Source: Balamuthia mandrillaris (lineage: Eukaryota > Discosea > Longamoebia > Balamuthiidae). From it: a stretch of 64,000 nucleotides of DNA. The stretch is from contig JAVKOQ010000157.1 of assembly GCA_031835245.1 (NCBI GenBank), forward strand, positions 1 through 64,000. Direction: 5' to 3'. The notes below the pieces were generated by a model. That model was not told where the DNA came from, searched no databases, and saw nothing but the letters and a program-made list of their open reading frames with translations. The first letter of the stretch is position 1; each line of letters starts with the position of its first letter. Positions 10,301 through 19,404 of this stretch are shown piece after piece. Both the position numbers and the translations under genes were made by a program.

Positions 10301-11633
10301 TCATTCCTCGTGGAGGCCGCCCCGAACAAAGCTCCAAACCTGAACGTTGCTGCTTCCTCCAAAGTCGTGTCCCGCCCGGCAGGTCTCCTTGTAAGCTCCG
10401 CCCAAGGACAGATCGGTGGTCAGAGGGGAGAGCACGGCGGCCGCCTCTCCCTCGGCATCATCCTCGGCCGATTGGGGGCGAGGACAGTCGCTGCGATCCT
10501 CGATTTGGGTGAGCACAAGGCGGCCGGGCTTGAAGAGGTCCAAGATGCGCTTGGTGAGGTCGCACACGTTGATGGCGGCGTTGTTGGTCTCGAAGCTGAT
10601 GAAGCTGCAGTGGGGCTCGGGGGTGATGTGCATGGAATAGTAGGCCTCGGCGTGGAGGGCGTTCATGGAGAAGCCGCAGGGCTCGAAGAGGAACTCATCG
10701 GTGAGGGCACCCTTGACCAACTCGCTGATGCCAGAGCTGACCAAAATGTTCTCTCCCGTTTTCTTGGAGTTGGTGTTATCCTCCTCATCGCTCTCGCCTT
10801 CGCTCTCCTTGTAGAACTGCTTCATGGCGGCCTCGTCGAGGCGAGTCATGGTGATCTCGTAGGTGAAGCGGTGTTCGGGGAGGACCACTTTCTGTTCGGC
10901 GGCGCGGTAGTCCGCCACGAAGACATTCCAGTGGTCGCCATCGGTTGGACCGAAGGTGCTGTCCTGCCCGTTTGCGAAATACCTCTTGAGGAAGACCACC
11001 TACGAGAACAAACGACAAGAAAGAAAAATAGCACGATTAACAAAGATATACTGCAACAAAGGACGACCTGAGAGAAAGGACATCGCAAAAAGTAATGTGT
11101 TCAAAATAAAAAAGCGGCAGTAAAGCCACCGGAAGGGAAATCTGTATTCGCTTTGTAATAAAGCAAAAGAAAAAGAGGAAGAAAAAAAAGAGGGGGGACA
11201 AAGGAAGAAAAAATATTACCTCATCCACAAAGCTGGTGTGGGGAGCGGGTTGCCTCTCAGGGAACAAGAAGTTCCTGCGGGAATAGAAGACGAACTCCAC
11301 GGAGAGGGCCAGATCTTTGGCGAGGCGGAGGACCTCGGGGAGGCACAGGAGGAGGGAGGAGGTACCGCAGGTCTTGAGGATGACCTGGTTCCTGTACACA
11401 AAGAGGCTGGACTCGGAGAGCACGTAGGCATCAAAGTGTGGGTTGGGAGTGTGGCTGAGGATGGTACAGTGAGCCAGGTCGAGGACTTTGGACCATTCCG
11501 AGCGCGGAAGCTTGCGGAGTCCCCTGTCCTCCTGGCTGAGCGCGGCGGTAGAAAAGCGAACGAGAAGTTTCTTCTCAGCTCCTTCGAATCCGGTAAATGA
11601 TTGTCCAGCGGGCAATGTCATCATATCGTTCAT
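10301..11633 (-). CDS. AMD1: S-adenosylmethionine decarboxylase proenzyme
   Basis: Two exons, 11633-11220 and 10999-10301, phases close, 370 residues. The self-cleavage site is visible as the ESS of YVLSESSLFV, where the serine becomes the pyruvoyl group. The catalytic Cys is in LKTCGTSSLL. The processing Ser and His are in GFSMNALHAEAYYSMHITPEP, followed by the FETN motif (given here in two parts: GFSMN and HITPEP). The enzyme makes decarboxylated AdoMet, the aminopropyl donor for spermidine and spermine synthesis, in the cytosol. A modest acidic insertion (ESEGESDEED) sits mid-protein. The start is the first Met in frame. Family assignment is secure. Confidence 0.96.
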
Positions 11634-12989
11634 TTTTGTTGTCGTCGGTTGTTGTTGGTAAAAGTAGTTCGTTGAAAGTACGTTGAGTTGCAGTTGTTTC
11701 TCTTGGGTTCCTGTTGGTATTTCGTGGACAGAGAAAAGAGAGGGAAAGCAAATGAGTCAATCAAGAAAAAGGGAGTCAGGAAAGAGATTTGCAAAAAGAC
11801 GACGAAAGGCTGAAAAGAAAAGAAGAAATACGGTTAACAGAAGAGGAAAAAATGAAGATGTAAGAATAAATGCAAATGAGCGCGAAGTTAAAAATTCAGA
11901 GCATCAAAAAATAATAAAAAAAATAAAAAAGAACCTAGTTCAAAAAAATTGTGATGAGGATGCGCTCCGCAAAATGTGCATTTGATCTTCTTCTACAAAT
12001 TTTTTCCTTATGCTCTTCTGGAAAAAAAATCAATCAACAGAATCAATTCGGCTGTTCATTCTTCAAACTTCCCCCACCCCCCCTTCGGGCACAAAGTGTC
12101 CGCTACTCGTCTCCATCCCATCAAAATTAATCAAAAAAAAAAGAATGTGCGTAGAAAAAGATATGTGTGGAGTTTTGATGAAAATGCAAACGAAAAAAAA
12201 AAGTATAGTGTGGCAGCAACGAAGAACGTACACACACCAAAAAAAAAAAAAGTAAAAACGAAAAAAAAATCAAAAAGAGGTTAATCACCACAAAAGGGAG
12301 GACAGGGGACTCGCGCGTTGATCTCTACTCGAAAAGTAAAGTAGTAAAGGCTATTGTAAGCTTCACACCGAAAGGCAGAAAATGAAAAAATCGGGTTAAT
12401 TTCTATTTATACTGTTCCCAGAGTTTAAGGTGTTCTCAGAAAATTAGGGAATTTCAACCATTTTAAGACCATATTTAAGGAGATTTATCCAAATGGGGAA
12501 AGTAACCCTCGTACCGAGGAAAAAAGGAGGAGATGGATAACCCTCGCACCGTGGCAGCAAGGAAACGAACGGGCCAATGGGCGCACCGAGGTGTGTCATT
12601 CTTGTTATGCTCTGCCCTTTCTGACTTTTGCGTGTTCGCTGATCCTTCCGTTCGTATTCTCCGCCCCCCTTAATTGTCTCATTTTGTAAGCAGACGAACC
12701 GAACTTTTCCTCGTTCTCTCTGTTATCTGAAACGCCCTGTCAGGCATGTTTTTTTTTTGTTGCGTATTTTTCGTCACACACGCATCCATGGAGGAAAGGG
12801 GTTAGGTTCTTTGTTCTTGCCCTTCAGGCATGATGGGGGAGAGGTTGGATGGAGTGAGTGAAAAGAAGTGAGGTTCTTGTTGTTTCAAAACAGCTGTGAT
12901 GGAGTGGCCCAGAAGGGTGAGGATGTAATATTTTGAGGGAGAAGAAAGAGGTGAGGTTCTTTTTGGTGATTTGGTATTGGGGGGTGGTG
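11634..12989. other. Long intergenic region without a gene
   Basis: About 1.36 kb between two minus-strand genes. The sequence is A-rich at 11740-12280. A pair of direct repeats, TAACCCTCGTACCGAGG at 12503 and TAACCCTCGCACCGTGG at 12538, lies 35 bases apart. No coding exon, tRNA or snRNA signal was convincing. Confidence 0.5.
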
Positions 12990-13813
12990 TTAAAACAGAG
13001 GTCCTGTGCCGGTGAACGAGGTGCGTTGAGGGGACTGCATGTACCGGTGTATCCTCTCCCTGGCGCCGATCTGCTCCTTTAACCGCTTCAACAGCGGCGC
13101 CTCCAGCTTGGCGTACGTCTCCCCGCACTGAAACTCGATGCCACACAGCACATGGAACGCGCAGAGGTCCACGTAACTCAAACCCTTCCCCACGAAATAA
13201 AGCTCTTCTTCCTCCTTCTTCCCCTCGTTGTTCCTCTGCAAAGCGGCCTCGAAGAAGGCAAACCACTTGGGCAGCCTTCTGCTGCAGTAGTAGTCGATGA
13301 AGGGCTGGGCCTGCTCCCGTTGGGAGACGTAGCTGGCGTTCTTGTCTATGGGGTGCCAGGCGTCATGCCCCTCCGCCACCAGGTCCACCAGCCCCGCCAT
13401 CAGCGTCTCCGCCTCCAGCCGCTCCGGCAGCGTGGCCGGGTAGAGCCGCTTGTTGTCCAGCCTCTTTGCCATGTACCTTTGTGGATGAGTGTTAAAAGAG
13501 ATCACTTCTGGCCAAGATGAAGAGGGAAGAAAAAAAAGAACCTAACAATGACGGGCGTTTGGGAAATGAAGAGGTCTCGGTGTTGCATGACGGGAAGGGC
13601 GAAGAAGAACTTGCCGGGCTGGTAGTTGATCTCGCCCACGTCCTTCCAGTCCATGCCGAAGAAGACGTCCTCGTAAGGGGTGCCGGTTTCCTCAAGGAGC
13701 AGGCGCATAAACTCTCCCCTGCCGGGCATGCCTGGCCAGTAGTACAGCTTCCATTCCTTGTCGGTCTTGGCCAGGCTTTGCATCTTCTCCTTCAGCGTTG
13801 CCACCGCGTCCAT
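12990..13813 (-). CDS. Glutathione S-transferase
   Basis: Two exons, 13813-13542 and 13476-12990, 252 residues. The N-terminal thioredoxin-like half reads KLYYWPGMPGRGEFMRLLLE, and the glutathione-binding segment is SQTPVIV joined across the intron to RYMAKRL. The only donor giving this frame is GTTCTT, a poor consensus but consistent with other introns here. The C-terminal half is all-helical, with PKWFAFFEAAL and VDLCAFHVL typical of the Sigma-like/eukaryotic GST group. It conjugates or reduces substrates with glutathione in the cytosol. The conserved N-terminal Tyr (LYYWP) is the likely catalytic residue. Substrate is unknown. Confidence 0.9.
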
Positions 13814-14563
13814 CTTTTCTCGCTCTGATTTTTCTGTTGAGCTTTTTCTTTATCGTTCCTTCAGTGATTCACTCACAGTATGATGATATGTGAACATGTC
13901 CAGCGTTTTTCACGGTTGTCCTGCGATGAATGATTAGACAGTTTTTTCCCTTTTCAAAAGGAAGTGCGAGTAGGATCTACCTTTAGATTATAGTTTTCCT
14001 TGAACTACGGTCACCGTCGAAGAACGCACGGACAATGTCCAATGTTCAATCCCTTCACTACTCCCACACATAGAATAGACAGTCTTTAACCTTGCCGGAG
14101 TGGAAAAACCGCCGTTGTTATGGAAACGATCAGCAGAAAACTCGTGTGTTTTTTACCAAGTTTCTTCCATAACCCCCATAAAAGGAAATTCGTGAAATTA
14201 CAATTTGACCATTTGGCCGCCTCTCTTCCCTTTTTTTTTATTTCTTTGCAGTTGTAAAGAACTTGTTTTCGTCGGGTTTGCCTTTGCAAACCACGCCATG
14301 CGCCCCTTTCCCTCCCCCACAAACACTTTTGCTCGCGTAGCGTACAGTGAAGGTCTTTTTTTTTTAAACTCAGTGGTTGCAGAGTGCAAGAGAGAGAGAG
14401 TAAAAGACAGAGAGGTTCCTCCCCCTTTTTTTTGTTCAGTTTTTTTTTTTGTTGTTGGTCGCTGCACAAACGCAACACACACAGAACCAGAACTTTTGTC
14501 GTTCTCTGTTTGCGGGAGGTTTTGGTCGAAAGAGAGAGAGACCTCTCGCCTTGCTATCCAACC
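13814..14563. other. Divergent intergenic region
   Basis: About 750 bases between the GST (minus) and F-box/WD40 (plus) start codons, so it contains both promoters. It has scattered homopolymer runs. The open frame from 14384 into the downstream gene is probably 5' UTR. Confidence 0.5.
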
Positions 14564-16492
14564 ATGCGCCCAAACGAAGGAGTTGTTAACACGGAGGATA
14601 GGACCGCTGCTTCCTCTTCCTCTTCCTCTTCTTCCTTTTTCTCCGCTCATCCTCACCAACAACGAATGGACCCCTGCCAGGTTCTTCCGCTGGAGCTCAG
14701 TGTCTACATATTCTCCTTCCTGCCGTCCACGCGCGTGCTGCGGGAGGTCTCCCTCGTCAGCAAGACCTGGCAGGCGGTGGCCTGGGAGCCCTCCCTCTGG
14801 TTGGGGGAGATGGGGGTGCTGCCCCCGGAACTGGCCCCGCAGGTGAGGTTCTTCCAGGAGGCCAAACCCTTTCGCCATGCCTTGGCCAGAAGAGAGCCAG
14901 ACGAGGAGGAAGAGAGAAGGAGGCGTGGAAGAGGAGCAGAAGCTGAAGGAGAGGAGGAGGAGACGCTTAAGAGGAATGGAGAGAAGAAACCGGTGCTGGC
15001 GGTGGGAGAGTGGAAAGGCAATTTGATAAGCGGGAGCAGAGACCGATTGGTCTTTTGGTCGCCGAAAGGGAAGGAGGAGGAGGAAGGGAAGCAGAGACGA
15101 GGAAGCAAACGACAAACGCAACAACAGCAAGAAGATGAAGACGAGGGAGGGGATAAACCATTGGAAGCAGAAGCGCGAGAAACACGCAAAGAGGAACAGC
15201 ACCAAGACGATCCTTTGCACCCGCTCGACAGGCTGCCTGGTTCGAGATGGAAGCGACGAAGGAGCTGCTCCACGATGGTTGTGGAAGGAGCTGGCGAAGG
15301 GAGCGACTGCGTGCTAAGCTGCGGAGAGCTATGCTTTGTCTGCCACGGCAACCGAAACGGGCTGGGAGGATGGGTCGACGTTTGGGAAGAAACGTTTGGT
15401 GACGAAGAAGAAGAAGAAGATAGAAGAAGAAGAGAGGAAGCTGAAAGACGAAGCCGAAGAGGAGGAACAAGACAGAGAGCGTCTTCGTTTGCTAGAAGAA
15501 GGATCATGGCTCCCACTGGAAGCGGAGTGGTGTGTGCGGCTGAAGGAGAGAAGACGATTCATGGAGAAACCACTTTGGCCTACTTTGGATGCACGGACGG
15601 GTCTGTATTTGTTTTAGCTCCAGATGCAACTGGCCTCGAACAACCTTCTGCTTCCTCGCCTTCTTCGGCAGCACACAACGACCACAAAGACGAAGACCAT
15701 CCCTTTTCAGAAGGAGACGATGAAACGGAAGAGGAAGAGGAAGCTGCAGAAGAGCACGATGATGACTTTGAAGAAGAAGCAACGGACAAAGGCATCGAGA
15801 GCAACCGACAATGGTACCCTCGTGCTGCTGGTTGGGAATGCTGTTGCGTGTGGCGCCCCCACAAGAGATCAGTGCAAGCTCTCGCCGTTTGGAAAGGCCT
15901 CCTCTACGTCGGCAGCTTAGACAACACCATCTCCGTTTGGCAACTTCATCCCGATGACTCTTCCTGTACCTCGGTGAAGCTTTTTAAGCCGGAGAAGGTG
16001 AGGGTCATTCAGGCCCACGAAAGGGGAGGCGTGCGCAGTTTGGTGGAATGGAACAACGCCATGCTGAGCGGAGGTGGAGATGGGGTCATTCGCATGTGGA
16101 ACGACCAAGGTCATTGCATCGCAACCTTTGCCAAAGAGGAGAGCCACTTCATAAGAAGCATGGTGGTTTGGCAAGGCTTGTTGTTGAGCGGAGGCTTTGG
16201 GGGCGAGATATGCGTTTGGGACGAGAGAGGGACTTGCCTACGTCGCATTCAGCCTTCTGCTTCGCCATCGGACTTCGCTTGTTGTTGGGTGAGGAAGAAG
16301 AGTGAAGGAGTGGGAAAGGAGGAAGAAGAGAAAGTGGGAGAAACGAATAAGCCGTCGATGAAGCATAACGGAGGAGGAGCAGGCAGAAGGAAAGGAAGAG
16401 GAAGCTTGAACGATATGGTTGTAAAGGAAGGCAAGTTGCACGTGGCTTATTCCGATGGAAGTGTCTGCGTCTTTCGCAGCGTTTTGCCTTGA
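14564..16492 (+). CDS. F-box/WD40 repeat protein
   Basis: Intronless; 642 residues from ATG 14564, or about 608 from ATG 14667 (MDPCQVLPLELS), just before the F-box. The F-box is about 40 residues (LPLELSVYIFSFLP through VSLVSKTWQAV). A long Glu/Arg-rich linker follows. The C-terminal half has WD-type blades ending in the expected W/V-D or W-N: NTISVWQL, GVIRMWND, EICVWDE and SVCVFRS. Several glycine-containing turns (LLSGGFGG) are seen. The protein should be an SCF ubiquitin-ligase substrate adaptor: the F-box binds SKP1 and the propeller binds substrate. The target is unknown. Blade count is at least six but some are degenerate. Confidence 0.88.
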   Translation: MRPNEGVVNTEDRTAASSSSSSSSFFSAHPHQQRMDPCQVLPLELSVYIFSFLPSTRVLREVSLVSKTWQAVAWEPSLWLGEMGVLPPELAPQVRFFQEAKPFRHALARREPDEEEERRRRGRGAEAEGEEEETLKRNGEKKPVLAVGEWKGNLISGSRDRLVFWSPKGKEEEEGKQRRGSKRQTQQQQEDEDEGGDKPLEAEARETRKEEQHQDDPLHPLDRLPGSRWKRRRSCSTMVVEGAGEGSDCVLSCGELCFVCHGNRNGLGGWVDVWEETFGDEEEEEDRRRREEAERRSRRGGTRQRASSFARRRIMAPTGSGVVCAAEGEKTIHGETTLAYFGCTDGSVFVLAPDATGLEQPSASSPSSAAHNDHKDEDHPFSEGDDETEEEEEAAEEHDDDFEEEATDKGIESNRQWYPRAAGWECCCVWRPHKRSVQALAVWKGLLYVGSLDNTISVWQLHPDDSSCTSVKLFKPEKVRVIQAHERGGVRSLVEWNNAMLSGGGDGVIRMWNDQGHCIATFAKEESHFIRSMVVWQGLLLSGGFGGEICVWDERGTCLRRIQPSASPSDFACCWVRKKSEGVGKEEEEKVGETNKPSMKHNGGGAGRRKGRGSLNDMVVKEGKLHVAYSDGSVCVFRSVLP

Positions 16493-16583
16493 AGACCCTG
16501 TATTTATTTGTTACCAACTAAACGATTGTACACTGAGCTACAGCTTTAGAAACTTCTTCCTCGGGGATTTACTTTCGCTCGTA

Positions 16584-16617
16584 TTAATATAGGTGTAACG
16601 CATTACACCTATATTAA
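16584..16617. promoter_or_regulatory. Perfect 15-bp inverted repeat (hairpin)
   Basis: Arms TTAATATAGGTGTAA and TTACACCTATATTAA are perfectly complementary, separated by the four bases CGCA. It lies 91 bases after the F-box/WD40 stop and 95 before the EBP start codon. It could form a hairpin in DNA or RNA, or bind a dimeric factor. Function is unknown. Confidence 0.7.
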
Positions 16618-16711
16618 AAAAACACAAACAAAAAGAAAAAAGAACTGTTACAAAGAACTCGCAAAGCAAATAGTCAACAGAGAGAGAGAGAGAGAGAGAG
16701 AAAAAGAAAGA

Positions 16712-17728
16712 ATGCCCTTCCTTCCGGCAGACCTGAACGAAGATAGATACAGAGATATCGTGGCGAGCCTATCCGTGTGGAACGCTCATCTTTTGGTGGC
16801 CGTTCCTTTGGCCTTATTCCTGGGCAGAAAACTCTCCGGCTGGAAGGACAAGGCTGTTCTCTGTTGGTTCGTTCATTATTCCTTTCTTCTTCTTGTTAAA
16901 AACGGAGACTCCTTTTGCTCACTGTCTTTCTTCTTTTTTCTAGGTTTGTGTATGATGCCCTCATTCACACCGTATTGGAGGGAAGCTTTCTGTGGATGTC
17001 CATTGGAGGAACTGTGGCCGAGAACAAAACAAACCCATTCGCTCCTTTATGTATGTAAACGCTCACTTCACTCTTTTTTTTTCTCTCCTTGCGTTCGCCT
17101 TTATTTATTTGCTTGTGTTATATGTGAAGGGAGAGAATATGCGAACGCTGATAAAAGATGGGCTGTCGCCGACCCCACCGTCGTTTCCATCGAAATGTTT
17201 CTCTTTCTCTTTTCTTTTTTCTCTTTTCTCTTTCTCTTTCTCCTTGTCTCTCCTCTTCTACTAACGCTCTATTCCTCTCACCACCATTTAAAAAGATTGA
17301 CGGTTGTTGTTTGCACCTTTTTGTGCATCCTGCTCATCGACGCTGTAATGCTCTTCTTTCTTTTCTTTCTCCTTCTGCTTCCATTCTTTCTAACTGTCGG
17401 TTAACGATGCGTTGCATCACAGGTGGTGAACAAGCGTCCGACGAGACACTTTTATCAAGTGACGTTGAGCGTTATGGAGCTATACGGCGGATGGATGACG
17501 TTCTGCCCCGAATGGCTGAGCGGCAGCCAGTCTCTCGATACCAGCAACACTCTTTACCTGTGGGTCTACTTGTGGCTGGCGAATGGTCTTTGGGTCATCA
17601 TTCCTCTGTTGTTGCTCTGGCAATCGGCTGTGGAGATGCACCGTGCTTTCTCGGTTGTCGGCGAGAAAGAAGAAGAACGAAGAGGAGGAAAAAGAGAACG
17701 CCAGCAAAAACTGAAGAAGATAAACTGA
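16712..17728 (+). CDS. EBP: 3-beta-hydroxysteroid delta8-delta7 isomerase (emopamil-binding protein)
   Basis: Five exons, 16712-16866, 16944-17050, 17130-17196, 17296-17344 and 17423-17728, phases close, 227 residues (human EBP is 230). Four membrane helices of the EXPERA fold are present. Catalytic residues align: the H-x3-E of IHTVLEG, the E-x2-T of SIEILT (formed across an intron), and the N-x2-W of NGLWVIIP. FCPEWLSGS...LDTSNTLYLW is the family signature. It shifts the sterol B-ring double bond from C8 to C7 in the ER, a step of ergosterol/cholesterol synthesis. The C-terminus is a Lys/Arg-rich tail that could serve in ER retention. Confidence 0.95.
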
Positions 17729-17757
17729 AGCTGAAATAAATAAGGCGTTTGTTTGTT

Positions 17758-19138
17758 TTATGCTTCTAACATCCAAGCATAAGGTGTATCCTTCAAGACG
17801 CTGACGACATCGTCCCAGTTCTCAAAGTAAGAGGACTTTGGCTTGGGATGCAGCTTGTGGAAGAGGCTTCGCATGCTGTCCACTTGACTGCAGTCGCAGC
17901 CCAAAAACTGGAGTAGCTTGCAGAACTCTTCTGGAGCGTTGCGGGTGAGCTCTTCGTAGGTCACCGTGATATATGCTATTCCGGACTAAGAGAAAACCGA
18001 AGAAGCAAAAGAAGAAGAAGAAGAAGAAGAAGAAGAAGAAGAAGAGGAAGGAGGAGCAGTCGATGAACAAATAAGCAAAAAAAAAACATATACAGAGGTG
18101 CAGTAAGGACAAACAGATACCTCATTCAACAATTGTCTCTGTGCTTTGATGAGGCTTTCCCGCTTTGTTATGTACCTGAGCACGCTCCTCCTGTTTGGCC
18201 GGATCATCAAGCTTTGGAACCGTTCCTTGCAGTCGGCGGTGGTGCATTGCCAGTCCGCGTCTTTGTGCTCTTGTTGTGTTTCCCACGAAAGAAACGCGGC
18301 CAACAGGTCCAACCGTTGCAGCAAGATGAACGAATAGCCGTTTTCTTTGAAGCGCGGCAGCAACCATGGCTGCTGTTGCACGTCTTCGTGCTTTGGTTTT
18401 GGATTCATGCTTCTGTCATTCTACAGGTAACTAGACCATAAGCAATGGAAGAAGGCGAACAGACCTGAATCAAAAAGTTAAAACTTCCGTTTTGCTCCAA
18501 GGAAGCCAATATACTCTCGCTTTGTGTTGGCGAACGGACAGGCCTGAACTGCCAGAACAGCTCCCCTCCCCAAGCTAAAGATAAATAATCATCAAGAAGC
18601 TGGATAAGCGTGTAAGATAGGTGCTACAAAGCAAATAGCAGAGTCTACAAGGAGAGAGAAAGGATTAATGTGAGAGTGAAAGAGAAGGAGTCGGACTCCT
18701 GAAGGAACAAAGAATGAATGGAAAAACCTCAAGTAAGTAAAGACCTCCACTCCGAGGGAGGGAATAAACAACGAGCCTCACCGGGTCCGTCCGACCAACA
18801 CAGGATGGATTATGCTTCTTTGCCTCCGCCCTTGCTTTGAGGGTTGCGAGAAAGCGTTGGTGTCCTTCAGCATCCGTTTCACCCCGTTTCGGGGATGGAG
18901 CTTTAAAGGCTCTCTTTGGTGTCGTTGTTGTGGTTGTGATGGGAGCGGTGGTCGGCTTCGGCGTTGGACTTGCGCTTGGGGCAGATATCCTCTTTGCTTC
19001 AGGAGAAAGTCTTGCAGCGCGAGTTGGCACCTGCGGTTGCGGAGGGAACAGGAAGCTGACGGCGAAGAGAAGGAGCAAGCCAAAACAAAGGGCCAGCCCT
19101 CCTTGCAGCAGCCGATGGTGGTGTGGCGCTGTTGGCAT
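17758..19138 (-). CDS. Type II membrane sulfotransferase-like protein
   Basis: Four exons, 19138-18728, 18599-18465, 18420-18121 and 17985-17758, phases close, 357 residues. A short cytoplasmic N-terminus, a signal anchor (LALCFGLLLLFAVSFLF, about residues 14-30) and a Pro/Thr-rich stem suggest Golgi topology. The catalytic domain starts with RLVVYSLPRSGG, equivalent to the 5'-phosphosulfate-binding loop, normally followed by Thr/Ser. Near the end, VTYEELTRNAPEEFCKLLQF resembles the C-terminal family motif. It should transfer sulfate from PAPS to glycans or proteins. The Gly in place of the usual Thr/Ser of the loop may mean altered activity. The gene converges with EBP, only 29 bases away. 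Confidence 0.78.
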
Positions 19139-19404
19139 GTTTTTGTTTTGTTGGCGCTTCTAATAAAAACCGTTTCAGCAAAGTACCCTTTTTTGGTTTT
19201 TGTGAAAATTATTATCAAAAAAATAAAGAAAAAGTGGGAAAAAAAATAAAAGTTTTTTTTTTGTTTAAAAAAAAAAGAAAGAATATAATGAAACAATGAG
19301 AGGAAAAAAAAAAAAAACAAGAAGAATAAGAGAGAGGTATAACAATACATTTTTTTAATTTTTTTAAAAAAGGAACTCTCCGTGCTTCCGTTTTCTTTTT
19401 TTCG

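Noticed and set aside
10274-11071. Plus-strand ORF of 265 residues opposite the AdoMet decarboxylase
   Set aside because: The minus strand carries clear catalytic and processing motifs; the plus frame is its shadow.
14384-14563. N-terminal extension of the F-box/WD40 protein
   Set aside because: The open frame is low complexity encoded by poly-T/GA runs; the ATG at 14564 or 14667 is nearer the conserved domain.
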